Assembly (NCBI RefSeq): GCF_004349245.1 | Contig: NZ_SMLC01000016.1 | Span: forward strand, 1 to 64,000 | Origin: Actinomadura sp. 6K520 | GTDB taxonomy: Bacteria; Actinomycetota; Actinomycetes; Streptosporangiales; Streptosporangiaceae | Direction: 5' to 3' | DNA length: 64,000 nucleotides | Shown here: positions 48,860-56,648 of the stretch, one piece after another | Layout of the letters: each line of letters opens with the position of its first letter | How positions within the stretch are numbered: the stretch's first letter is position 1 | Notes under the pieces: generated by a model | Seen by the model: the letters and a program-made list of their open reading frames with translations, nothing else | What the model was told of the DNA's origin: nothing | The model's database searches: none | Position numbers and translations under genes: made by a program

Positions 48860-49954
48860 TCACGCGACCCCTTCCAGGGCTTCGGCGCGGAGGCGGGCCG
48901 CGGTGCGCAGCTGCTCGGCCGTCTCCGCGAGGTCGTCGGACGGGGCGAACGAGCCGTCCGCCAGCGCCAGCGCCGTCCCGATCGCGTCGACGCCGCCGAG
49001 GTCGTCGCGCACGGACCGGCCGAGCGCCCCCGTCGACCCGCACGCGCGCGCCTCGTCCCTGCAGAAGAACGCCATCTCGCAGCCCGACATGCACTCGGGC
49101 GCGTACCGGGCCTCGACCGCGCGGACCGACTCGGCGAGCTTCTCCCCGGGCTCGAACGTCAGGTCGCCGGGCAGCTCCGCCAGGATGTCGTCGATGCGGG
49201 TGAGGCGCGCGAGCTGCCGTTCCAGGACGGCGAGCTGCGGCCGCACGTCCAGCGGCGTCGCCGTCGGGCGGTTGGAGAAGTTCTCCGGGCAGACGAGGAA
49301 CACGTCGTGCGACACCCGCCCGGGGTCGTGGCCCAGCTCGGCCACCATCCGGCGCAGCGCCAGCACGTACACCGCCGACTGCCGCGCCGCCGCCGCGACC
49401 TGCTCGGGTTCGGCCTGGCCGTCCACCACGGCGAACGACTTGATCTCGATGACGTGCAGCCGCCCCGCGAGCTGGAAGGCGATGACGTCCGGCTCCAGGT
49501 AGGCGAACCGCCCGGCGATCTCCAGCCGCAGCAGCGGGTGGTCGAACAGCGTGCCCTCGCCCGTCTCCAGCGCGCGGGCGACCAGCCGCCGCGTCCGCGA
49601 GTGCCGCAGCTCCCGGCCCTCGTTGCCCGCGACGACCTCCAGGTCGTCGTAGGCGACCTCGGGGACGGCCAGGCCGAGCCGCTCGCGCAGCAGCGTCAGC
49701 AGCTCCGCGCACCCGTCCGCCTTCACCTGCGCCTCGAACGCGTTCCCGCGCGTGATCGCGAACTGCGACTGCCCGAACGGGGCGGGGAAGCCCAGCTCCC
49801 GCGCCACCAGGTCCTTGTCGATCCCGGCCGCGTCCAGCACGCCGCGGCGGGCGCACCCCGGGTTGGAGGTCAGTGCGGCGATCGTCCGGGCGTCGTGATT
49901 GCGCGGGGCGGCGGCGCCGCGCAGCCCGTCCAGGTCCGGTGCGGTCTCGGTCAT
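48860..49954 (-). CDS. Cas4/RecB-like PD-(D/E)XK nuclease with Fe-S-type cysteines
   Basis: ATG 49954 overlaps the stop of the gene in front (ATGA). The 364-residue product has the RecB-family nuclease signature: G-N-A-F-E (Glu74), then EPDVIAF with Asp156, and VIEIKSF with Glu170 and Lys172. One cysteine near the N-terminus (Cys34, GCARRG) and a C-terminal set Cys288-x3-Cys292-x5-Cys298 match the four ligands that clamp a [4Fe-4S] cluster in Cas4 and AddB nucleases. Cys305 is extra. It probably degrades or trims DNA ends. Genetic coupling to a UPF1-like helicase supports a joint helicase-nuclease function. No CRISPR array or cas1 is present. Confidence 0.82.
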   Translation of the reverse strand: MTETAPDLDGLRGAAAPRNHDARTIAALTSNPGCARRGVLDAAGIDKDLVARELGFPAPFGQSQFAITRGNAFEAQVKADGCAELLTLLRERLGLAVPEVAYDDLEVVAGNEGRELRHSRTRRLVARALETGEGTLFDHPLLRLEIAGRFAYLEPDVIAFQLAGRLHVIEIKSFAVVDGQAEPEQVAAAARQSAVYVLALRRMVAELGHDPGRVSHDVFLVCPENFSNRPTATPLDVRPQLAVLERQLARLTRIDDILAELPGDLTFEPGEKLAESVRAVEARYAPECMSGCEMAFFCRDEARACGSTGALGRSVRDDLGGVDAIGTALALADGSFAPSDDLAETAEQLRTAARLRAEALEGVA

Positions 49955-50811
49955 CGTTTCGTCTCTCCATTGCCGGCGGGGCGCCGCCCGGAGTCCCGCA
50001 GGGCCCGCAGGCGGCTGCCGAACAGCAGTTCCGCGTCGTCGAGCTGCGCCCGGGCGCGCCCGGCGGCGGACGCGCGCCGCCGCCGGTCCGGCTCGCGGTG
50101 CACCTCCAGCTCGGCCCGGGCGGCCGCGGCGAGCACGGCCGGATCGACGGTACCGACCGTACCGGTGACCGCACCGGGAATGTTGGACGCGAAACGCCAC
50201 AGCAGCCGCTGCACGCCGGGGGAAGGCGTCCCCCGGTCCGCGTGCTCGGCCAGCCGGACGGCGGACGTCAGGAAATCGGTGCGCGGGCTCAGCGGGCCGA
50301 CGATCCGCCGCTCCAGCGGCCAGGTGCTCACGGCGAGCAGCCCGCGTGCCGGGGCGAGCAGATCGGCGGTCAGCGCGGCGCACAGGTAGTAGGGACGCGC
50401 GTAGGGCGCGGTGCGGAACGAGCGCTCCTCGTCGCGGCGCAGGCTGGTGAGCCGGCTCCCCGGGACACCGCCGGGGAAGAACGCCTCGTACACCGACCCG
50501 ATCAGCTTGGGCGCGGCCGGCGCGCCGAGCAGCGTCAGCGCCTGGTGCACCTGCTCCCGGACGGGCAGCAGCCCGCGCGGCCCGTCGTCGCGGTCCCGGC
50601 CCCCGGTGGCGTGGTCACCCGTGCCGGCGCCCGTGCCGCCTTCGCCGAGGACGGCGTCGTCCCATGCCTGTTCCGCCCGGCGCAGTTCGGCGCGCAGCTC
50701 CCTGGCGTTCGAGCGGTCACCCGCCGCCATGGCCCGCCGGACGGCGGCGCGCAGCTCGGTGATGCGCGTCTCCAGTTCGTCGGGGGTCGGGACGCCGGGG
50801 GACCGGAACAT
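49951..50811 (-). CDS. Unknown protein, 286 aa, first gene of the nuclease-helicase operon
   Basis: ATG 50811 has no ribosome binding site. TACTGT lies on the minus strand seven bases before it, so the operon is probably leaderless. The N-terminal 60 residues form a charged helical hairpin (ELETRITELRAAVRRAMAAG). The middle, VREQVHQALTLLGAPAAPKL followed by YEAFFPGGVPGSRLTSLRRD, may be a winged-helix-like or adaptor region. The C-terminus is basic. I recognise no family. Being first in a tightly coupled operon, it could be a specificity or regulatory subunit. The upstream region contains direct repeats of CCAGACAGT-like sequence. Confidence 0.72.
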   Translation of the reverse strand: MFRSPGVPTPDELETRITELRAAVRRAMAAGDRSNARELRAELRRAEQAWDDAVLGEGGTGAGTGDHATGGRDRDDGPRGLLPVREQVHQALTLLGAPAAPKLIGSVYEAFFPGGVPGSRLTSLRRDEERSFRTAPYARPYYLCAALTADLLAPARGLLAVSTWPLERRIVGPLSPRTDFLTSAVRLAEHADRGTPSPGVQRLLWRFASNIPGAVTGTVGTVDPAVLAAAARAELEVHREPDRRRRASAAGRARAQLDDAELLFGSRLRALRDSGRRPAGNGETKR

Positions 50812-50903
50812 GCGGCAGACAGTACCGGAGCTTCCAGACAGTTCCCGGGTTTTCCAGTCTTTGTGGCCCTTCGTCCGAGATCAGCGGGGTGCTCGCGGCG
50901 TCG

Positions 50904-51779
50904 TCACCCCCGGTCGGCCGGGAAGCTCGCCCGGTACGTGGCGGCCATGTCCTCGTCCCCGTGCCCCTGCTCGATCGCGCGGCGGAACCGCTCGCCCGCG
51001 GCGTCGTTGACGTCCATCCGGATCCCGGCGGCCTCGGCGGCCGCGTGGATCAGCCGGGTGTTCTTCTCCGCGTTGCGGACGGCGAAGCTCGGCTCGAAGT
51101 CGCCCGCCAGGATGGCCTTCATCTTGGCCTGGAGGTAGGCGTTGTCGAGCGGGCCGCTGGTGAAGACCTCACCGAGCAGGGCGGGGTCGAGGCCGAGACC
51201 CTCGGCGAGCGCGACCGACTCGGCGACGACGGAGGTCAGCGAGATCGCGTAGCTCACCGCGGCGAGCTTGAGGCGGGTGCCCGCGCCGCCCGCGCCGTCC
51301 TCGGCCAGCCAGAGCGTCTTGGCGCCGACGCTGCCGAACACCGGGTCGAGGACCTTGCGGGCGTCCTGCGGCCCGGCCGCGAGGACCAGGAGCTTCCCCT
51401 GCTCGGCGGGCTGCTTGGTCCCCTGGACGGGCGCGTCGGCGAACGTGAGCCCCCGGTCGGCGGCGAAGGCGGCGAGCGACGGCACGGCCTCGACGCCGAC
51501 CGTGCCCATCTGCGCCCAGACCTGCCCCGGCCGCAGCGACGGCGCGGCCTCCCGCATGACCGACAGGGCCGTGTCGCCGCCGTCCAGCATCGTGATGACC
51601 GCCTCGGCCTCCGCGACGGCCTCGGCGGGAGAGCCGGCGACGGCCGCGCCGTCGGCCGCGAGGGGTTCCGCGCGTGACCGGGTGCGGTTCCACACCGTCA
51701 CCTGATGGCCGTCCCTGAGCAGGGTGCGGGCCATCGCCGCGCCCATGATCCCGGTGCCGAGCATCGCGACCGCTGTCAT
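50904..51779 (-). CDS. NAD(P)-dependent beta-hydroxyacid dehydrogenase family protein
   Basis: ATG 51779 has GGAGGAG seven bases upstream. The 291-residue product has the Rossmann start VAMLGTGIMGAAMARTLLRDG, NRTRSRAEPL after beta-2 (suggesting NADP), and DAPVQGTKQPAEQGKL with the substrate-binding signature of the 3-hydroxyisobutyrate dehydrogenase/tartronate semialdehyde reductase family. The expected catalytic Lys lies in the segment GTRLKLAAVSYAISLTSVVA. The physiological substrate cannot be told; related proteins include imine reductases and glyoxylate reductases. Monocistronic. Confidence 0.88.
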   Translation of the reverse strand: MTAVAMLGTGIMGAAMARTLLRDGHQVTVWNRTRSRAEPLAADGAAVAGSPAEAVAEAEAVITMLDGGDTALSVMREAAPSLRPGQVWAQMGTVGVEAVPSLAAFAADRGLTFADAPVQGTKQPAEQGKLLVLAAGPQDARKVLDPVFGSVGAKTLWLAEDGAGGAGTRLKLAAVSYAISLTSVVAESVALAEGLGLDPALLGEVFTSGPLDNAYLQAKMKAILAGDFEPSFAVRNAEKNTRLIHAAAEAAGIRMDVNDAAGERFRRAIEQGHGDEDMAATYRASFPADRG

Positions 51780-51877
51780 GCTGTCACTCCTCCGAGTTCG
51801 AACTGCCTTGTACGCACCGTCCGCCACGGGGTGACGGCGATGTCCTTCCTACCCGGGAGCGGGCGGGTCCTGCGGAA

Positions 51878-52966
51878 TCAGCCGAAGGCGGGGCTGTCGC
51901 CCGGCGTGTCGGCGTACGCGTCGGTGTAGGGCGCGGCGAACGCGTCCAGGGTGCGGTCCAGCTGCGCCGACCACCAGGCCACCATGGCGGCGGAGCCGCG
52001 ATCGCCCGCACCGTCCTCGCCCAGGTACCGGTGGCGCAGCGACGCGACGTCGCAGAGCCGCTCCCACCATTCGCGGTGCACGGCCGACTGGATCTGCCCG
52101 GCGTCCAGCGGGAACGCGGAGCGGTGGCCGCGCACGAACGCCTGGACGCGGTCGAGGTCGAGTCCGCGCTCGTCCCCGCATGCGAACAGCCGCGCCGCCG
52201 CCCGCACGACCTCACCGGCGACCGGGCCGGTCGTCAGCGCGTCCCAGCCGAGGACGGCGGTGACGTTGCCCGACCCGCCGTACCGCAGGTGGGTGGAGTC
52301 GAACGAGCCGTGCAGGTGCCCGACCGTGGTCACCTCGATCTCGGGCGGCTGGTGGCCGGCGAACTCGGTGAGCAGCTCCCGCCGTTCCCGCAGCCTGCGG
52401 GCGGTCAGCGCGTCGAAGTCGGTCCCGGCGTCGCCGGGGACGTCCCGCAGCATGGCGTCGACGGCGGCCGCCGCGTCCGCGGCGCGCGGCGTCGGCACGA
52501 GCAGGCTCTGCTGGACCGGCGGCGTCAGCCCGTCGAGCGCCGCGTGCAGCCTTCCGAGCAGCTCACCGAGGGCCTCGCACTGGCCGAACGTCAGCTCCAG
52601 CCCGCCGCGCCCGCGGCCGCCGACCCACGGGTACAGGACGTACCCGCGGCCCGCGGCGGTGACCAGCGTCCGCCCGCCGCGCGCCGGTACCGGCGCGAGC
52701 ACCGGAAGGCCGGCCTCGTCGAGCGCGGTGGTCACGGCGTGCCGGAACCGCATGCGGCGCCGGTCGGGCTCGGCGTACTCCCTGAGGAAGAACGCGCCGT
52801 CCGCCGCGTCGACGCGCCAGCACCGGCGGCCGGGCCCGGCGCCCACCGGGCCCGTGCCCGCCGGCGCGCCGATCTCCCAGCGCTTCAGCAGCCGCGGCGG
52901 CGGGGCTTCGGTGTCGGCCCCTGGGGCGCCGGCCCCGGGGGTGTCAGCACTCTGTGACGTCGGCAC
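51878..52966 (-). CDS. Aminoglycoside phosphotransferase (APH)-like protein lacking the usual catalytic Asp
   Basis: The GTG start at 52966 gives 362 residues, with an Ala/Pro-rich first 25. An N-lobe (CWRVDAADGAFFLREYAEPD) and a hinge region VLYPWVGGRGRGGLEL are followed by an APH-type C-lobe. Where APH kinases have HGDLxxxN the sequence is HLHGSFDSTHLRYG, so the catalytic Asp appears to be Ser. The metal-binding DxD segment is VLGWDALTTGP. It may therefore be a pseudokinase, or use shifted residues. Two repeats of GCCGAGGT lie at the start codon. No resistance role is implied. Confidence 0.7.
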   Translation of the reverse strand: MPTSQSADTPGAGAPGADTEAPPPRLLKRWEIGAPAGTGPVGAGPGRRCWRVDAADGAFFLREYAEPDRRRMRFRHAVTTALDEAGLPVLAPVPARGGRTLVTAAGRGYVLYPWVGGRGRGGLELTFGQCEALGELLGRLHAALDGLTPPVQQSLLVPTPRAADAAAAVDAMLRDVPGDAGTDFDALTARRLRERRELLTEFAGHQPPEIEVTTVGHLHGSFDSTHLRYGGSGNVTAVLGWDALTTGPVAGEVVRAAARLFACGDERGLDLDRVQAFVRGHRSAFPLDAGQIQSAVHREWWERLCDVASLRHRYLGEDGAGDRGSAAMVAWWSAQLDRTLDAFAAPYTDAYADTPGDSPAFG

Positions 52967-53063
52967 CTCGGCACCTCGGCTGCGTCGGACGGGCGGTGGT
53001 CGAATGGGTGTTCTACGGCGACGCTACACGCCCGCCCCGCCCCGCGAAAGGGAACCGCCCGGC

Positions 53064-53465
53064 TCAGGCGCGTTCGAGGACGACCACGGGGATGTCCCGG
53101 GTCGTCTTCTCCTGGTACTCGTCGTACGCGGGCCAGACGGCCGTCATCTTCCGCCACAGCGCGGGCTTCTCATCGGGCGTCGCCGTGCGGGCCCGCGCGG
53201 AGAACTTGTCGCCCTTCACCTGGACCTTCACCTCGGGGTTCGCCTGGAGGTTCTCGTACCAGAGCGGATGGTCGTCCGCGCCGCCCTTCGAGGCAACGAC
53301 CAGGTACGCGTCGCCCTCGGGCTGGTAGATGAGCGGTGTCGTGTGCTCCTTACCGGTGCGGCGCCCGGTCGTGGTGAGCAGCAAGGTGACCGTCCCCTGC
53401 CACTCGTGCCCCACCTCGCCGTCCGTCTCCTGGTAACGCTCGACGTGCTCCTTGCCGAACAGCAT
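53064..53465 (-). CDS. F420-dependent (DDN-type) nitroreductase family protein
   Basis: ATG 53465 follows GGGAGAAGGA. The 133-residue protein shows the deazaflavin-dependent nitroreductase pattern: VTLLLTTTGRRTGKEHTTPL, YLVVASKGGADDHPLWYENL, then ANPEVKVQVKGDK. These are the F420-binding motifs of the Ddn/FGD-like split-barrel family that reduces diverse enones and aromatics in actinobacteria. The substrate is unknown. Its presence implies that the host makes coenzyme F420. Confidence 0.92.
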   Translation of the reverse strand: MLFGKEHVERYQETDGEVGHEWQGTVTLLLTTTGRRTGKEHTTPLIYQPEGDAYLVVASKGGADDHPLWYENLQANPEVKVQVKGDKFSARARTATPDEKPALWRKMTAVWPAYDEYQEKTTRDIPVVVLERA

Positions 53466-53580
53466 GTCCTTCTCCCTCGTCCAGCATCCGCAGCGGCCGC
53501 GCGGAAGGCACGGCCGTCCTCTTAACCTCCGAACCCTGGATGGCCTTCCCAGGGGGACCCCGCTGATTCATGGCGATCAT

Positions 53581-53586
53581 TACCCT
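53581..53586 (+). promoter_or_regulatory. -10 element of a leaderless thioesterase gene
   Basis: TACCCT ends six bases before the GTG at 53593 and no ribosome binding site is seen. Confidence 0.45.
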
Positions 53587-53592
53587 GGGCGG

Positions 53593-54033
53593 GTGACGGA
53601 CGCGGCTGAGGTGGCGCGGCGATGCGCCGAGACGATGTACGCCAAGGACAGGGTCGCCCAGGACCTTGCCATGCGGATCACCGAGATCTCGCCGGGACGG
53701 GCACGGCTGCGGATGAGCATCGCCGACACGATGGTGAACGGGCACGGCATCGCCCACGGCGGCTACGTGTTCCTTCTCGCCGACTCCGCGTTCGCCTACG
53801 CCTGCAACAGCCATGACGCCGTGACGGTCGCGGCGTCCGCCGACGTCGTCTTCGTCGCGCCCGCCCGCACCGGCGACGTCCTGGAGGCGGCCGCGGTGGA
53901 ACGCACCCGCTACGGCCGCAGCGGCGTCTACGACGTGACGGTGCGCCGTGTCGCGGACGGGGAGGTCATCGCCGAGTTCCGCGGCGGCAGCCGGAGCCGC
54001 GACCAGCGCGTCCTGGACGATCCCGCCCCCTAG
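53593..54033 (+). CDS. paaI: PaaI-type hotdog thioesterase
   Basis: GTG 53593 is taken as the start because a -10 element ends just before it. A longer open frame upstream lacks homology. The 146-residue product has the PaaI signature NGHGIAHGGYVFLLADSAFA, where HGG and the Asp in LAD form the active site, then VAASADVVFVAPARTGDVLE and VRRVADGEVIAEFRGGSR. PaaI enzymes hydrolyse hydroxyphenylacetyl-CoA and related CoA esters to save CoA in aromatic-acid catabolism. No other paa gene is nearby. Confidence 0.9.
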   Translation: MTDAAEVARRCAETMYAKDRVAQDLAMRITEISPGRARLRMSIADTMVNGHGIAHGGYVFLLADSAFAYACNSHDAVTVAASADVVFVAPARTGDVLEAAAVERTRYGRSGVYDVTVRRVADGEVIAEFRGGSRSRDQRVLDDPAP

Positions 54034-54050
54034 CCCGCCGGATCACCGGA

Positions 54051-54974
54051 TCAGAGGTCGCTGAGGATCCGGGTGAGCTGCGCCTCGGTGTCGTCGGGGC
54101 GCGAGGCGGTGATGCAGAGGTTGTTCATGGCGCGCATGTAGGTGTCGACGTCCGTGGGCTTGTCGAGGTAGAGCGCGCTGGTGAGCTGCTCCAGGTAGAC
54201 GACGTCGGACAGCCCCGGCTCGGCGAACCGCAGGATGGTGAAGGGGCCGCCGGCGGCGGCGTGGCCGCCCGCGCCGAACGGCACGATCTGCAGCGTGACG
54301 TTGGGCAGCTCGGACATCTCGATCAGGTGCTCGATCTGCCGCCGCATCACCGCGCGGCCACCGAGGGGGCGGCGCACGACCGCCTCGTCCACGACGGCCC
54401 ACAGCGTCGGCGCGCCGGGCGAGGTGAACCGCGCCTGCCGGATCGTGCGGAGCTGCACGCGCCGCTCGACCTCGTCCTCGGCGGCGTCGGAGAAGCCGAG
54501 CCGGACGACGGCGCGCGCGTAGTCCTCGGTCTGGAGCAGCCCGGGGACGAACTGCAGCTCGTAGGTGCGCAGCAGCGAGGCGGCCTCCTCCAGGCCCAGG
54601 TACACCTCGAACCAGCTGGGCAGCACGTCGCCGTACCGGTGCCACCATCCCGGGGTGTTGGCCTCCCTGGCCAGCTCCAGGAGGGGTGCGCGATCGGCGG
54701 GGTCGGAGACGCCGTAAAGGGTGAGCAGGTCGGCGACGTCGCGTTCCTTGAAGCCGACGCGCCCGAGTTCCATTCTGCTTATCTTGGAGTGCGATCCGCG
54801 GATCTCGTAGCCCGCCTCCTCCGTGGAGATCCCGCGCTCCTCCCGCAGCCGGCGCAGTTGCGAGCCGAGCAGAATGCGCAGGACGGTGGGGCCGCCACGC
54901 CGGGGGTAATCGATCAGCCGGCCGGCCGGATCACCTTCGGACGGTGGTGTGGGGGCAGCTGAATCCTGGGCCAA
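54051..54974 (-). CDS. XRE-family regulator with DUF5753 domain
   Basis: The open frame begins at 55064, but a minus-strand -10 (TAACAT at 55033-55028) lies inside it. I therefore take TTG 54974 as the best start; this is uncertain. The 307-residue product has an N-terminal HTH (LLGSQLRRLREERGISTEEA, then IRGSHSKISRMELGRVGFKE) at about 30-85. The actinobacterial DUF5753 domain follows (SWFEVYLGLEEAASLLRTYE, VPGLLQTEDYARAV, VNVTLQIVPFGAGGH-like segment). Such genes are numerous in Streptomyces-like genomes, usually next to a DUF397 gene, which is absent here. It is convergent to the PaaI gene. Confidence 0.88.
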   Translation of the reverse strand: MAQDSAAPTPPSEGDPAGRLIDYPRRGGPTVLRILLGSQLRRLREERGISTEEAGYEIRGSHSKISRMELGRVGFKERDVADLLTLYGVSDPADRAPLLELAREANTPGWWHRYGDVLPSWFEVYLGLEEAASLLRTYELQFVPGLLQTEDYARAVVRLGFSDAAEDEVERRVQLRTIRQARFTSPGAPTLWAVVDEAVVRRPLGGRAVMRRQIEHLIEMSELPNVTLQIVPFGAGGHAAAGGPFTILRFAEPGLSDVVYLEQLTSALYLDKPTDVDTYMRAMNNLCITASRPDDTEAQLTRILSDL

Positions 54975-55490
54975 GGGGTCACCAGCCAGTCGACGGGTCG
55001 GCTCGGGGGCGGAACGGCACCGCCCTATGTTAGAGGATCCCGACGGGTTTTTGGGAAGTATCAAAATCGTGACCGCTTCGGTTCGTCCGGTGCCGTGGTG
55101 AATGCGTCACTCCCGCCCGGTACAAGGGCGGTGACCTGTGCTGTCGGTGGCCGAATCACTGCGGAACGTGTCATCGGGGTGCCGGCCGAGTTGGCTGGAT
55201 GGTCATTTTCGGGCAGTCGAGGGCGTCCTTGGTCCATGAATTGCCCGGTGTTCTGGTGAGCGGTAACCGACCGATTCATTCGGTGCTTTCGAGCGGCCCG
55301 GCGTGCCGAGCGGATGACGGAGATCTTCCATTCCGGGGAGTTTCCGGGGAACTCCGCGTCGTGGCCGGGTGACGAAGCTCTCGTCGGGGGCGGGTGTGGT
55401 CCGGGACGCCCGCGGCGTTGAAGGGATCAGAGGGGCGACCACCAACGCCCCTGCAGAGGCGACCACCACACGCGTATCCGGGAGAACGAA
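54975..55490. other. Intergenic region between XRE and HPF-like genes
   Basis: No convincing ORF lies here. The region holds an inverted repeat GGAGTT-TCCGGGG-AACTCC at 55338-55356. A 22-base hairpin lies at 55431-55452 near the next gene. It is less GC-biased than its surroundings, as expected for a long control region. Confidence 0.5.
55431..55452 (+). promoter_or_regulatory. Hairpin in the leader of the HPF-like gene
   Basis: AGGGGCG (55431-55437) pairs with CGCCCCT (55446-55452) around ACCACCAA. The 11 bases GGCGACCACCA recur at 55458-55468. The element lies 39-60 bases before the start codon and could regulate translation or mark an operator. Confidence 0.4.
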
Positions 55491-55799
55491 ATGAACGCGA
55501 CCCGTGAACGGCCGGAGATCCGGTTCCTGACCTCTGGGGATGTCACGGCGCACGAGCGCGCGGCGGCGGAACACGCCGTCCGGACCGCGCTGATGGATGC
55601 CGAGGGGGTCACGTCCGTCCAGGTCACCCTGAGCGTCGTGGCCGACGTGTCCCTGCCGCGCCCGGCGCTGGCCCAGGCCGTCGTCGAACTGGACGGCCGC
55701 CGTGTCCGCGCCCAGGCCGCCGCGCCGCGCATCGACGAGGCCATCGACACGCTCCGCGAACGCCTGGCGATCCGCGCGTCCTCATCGCAGGTGAGCTGA
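55491..55799 (+). CDS. Short HPF/RaiA-like ribosome hibernation protein
   Basis: The ATG at 55491 follows GGGAGAA. The 102-residue product has the beta-alpha-beta-beta-beta-alpha outline of the S30AE domain: ERAAAEHAVRTALMDAEGV, VQVTLSVVADVSLPRPAL, VVELDGRRVRAQAAAPRIDE and AIDTLRERLAIR. The pattern of an A-x-D/E-A-I-D helix near the end is characteristic. It lacks the C-terminal dimerisation domain of long HPF. It may bind the 30S decoding region to silence ribosomes, but divergence is considerable. A long upstream region with hairpins suggests tight control. A shared hairpin terminator follows. Confidence 0.65.
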   Translation: MNATRERPEIRFLTSGDVTAHERAAAEHAVRTALMDAEGVTSVQVTLSVVADVSLPRPALAQAVVELDGRRVRAQAAAPRIDEAIDTLRERLAIRASSSQVS

Positions 55800-55817
55800 A
55801 CCCGGTCCACGATCGAG

Positions 55818-55846
55818 CGGCGGCGCCCCCGGGGGGGGCGCCGCCG
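55818..55846. terminator. Bidirectional terminator-like hairpin
   Basis: CGGCGGCGCCCCC (55818-55830) pairs perfectly with 55834-55846 around GGG. It lies between the convergent HPF-like and ABC permease genes and may serve both. Confidence 0.7.
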
Positions 55847-55868
55847 CCGGCGTGTCCGCCGCCGTCGG

Positions 55869-56648
55869 TCAGGTGTCGCGGCGGGTCAGCGCGAAAGCGG
55901 CGAAGCCGAGCGGGACCAGCGCGTACGCCAGCATCGCGGCGGCCGCCGCGCCGGGGGACAGCAGACCGCCGTAGATGGAATCGCCCGCGCCGAGCCCGGC
56001 GGCCTGGCGGGGGAGGGCGCCGGGCATCACCGACCCGGCCCGCTCGTTCCACGGCTCCGGCAGGTGGAAGACCAGCAGCGGCACGACGTGCCACAGCAGG
56101 ACGACCGCGACGAGCGCCCCCGCCGTCGAACGCAGCAGCACGCCGAGCGCCACGCCGAGCAGGGCGAACATCGCTACCGACGTCCCGGAGACGGCGAAGC
56201 CGGGCAGTTGCTGCGCCATGGACTCCCGCTGGTCCGGGAACGGCCGGTCGCCGACGACCAGCCGTGTCCCGAGGAGCGAGCCGATCGTCATGGCCTCGCC
56301 CGCGATGAGCGCGACCGTCCCCACCACCGCCGCCTTGGCCGCCAGGACCGTCCGGCGCCCGGGGAGCACGGTGAACGTGGTGCGGATCATCCCGGTGCGG
56401 TACTCGGACGTGACGGACACGACGCCGAGCACGGCCAGGCAGAGCCCCGCGACCCACCCGCCGAGCTCCTGCAGCGGACGCAGCCGGAACTCCGCGCGGC
56501 GCCCGGCGGGCAGCCCGTCCCAGACGTGCGCCATCTGGAGCGCCAGCAGCAGGACGATCCCGAGGCACGCGGCCGTCGCCGCCAGCAGCCACCAGGTCGA
56601 GCGGACGGTCCGGAGCTTGTACCACTCGGCGGCGAGCGCGTCGGTCAC
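55869..56648 (-). CDS. ABC-2 type transporter permease
   Basis: GTG 56648 overlaps the stop of the ATPase gene (GTGA). The 259-residue protein starts LAAEWYKLRTVRSTWWLLAA, the typical opening of ABC-2 permeases. It has six hydrophobic segments, with ENRTGMIR-like SEYRTGMIRTTF between helices two and three. With the adjacent ATPase it forms an exporter of the kind used for antibiotics, lipids or peptides, often under a NarL-type two-component system as found divergently here. The substrate is unknown. Confidence 0.88.
   Translation of the reverse strand: MTDALAAEWYKLRTVRSTWWLLAATAACLGIVLLLALQMAHVWDGLPAGRRAEFRLRPLQELGGWVAGLCLAVLGVVSVTSEYRTGMIRTTFTVLPGRRTVLAAKAAVVGTVALIAGEAMTIGSLLGTRLVVGDRPFPDQRESMAQQLPGFAVSGTSVAMFALLGVALGVLLRSTAGALVAVVLLWHVVPLLVFHLPEPWNERAGSVMPGALPRQAAGLGAGDSIYGGLLSPGAAAAAMLAYALVPLGFAAFALTRRDT

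Noticed and set aside
48860-49954. Cas4-like nuclease as a sign of a CRISPR-Cas locus
   Set aside because: No repeat array, cas1/cas2 or effector gene is present in the window, and the operon context is different.
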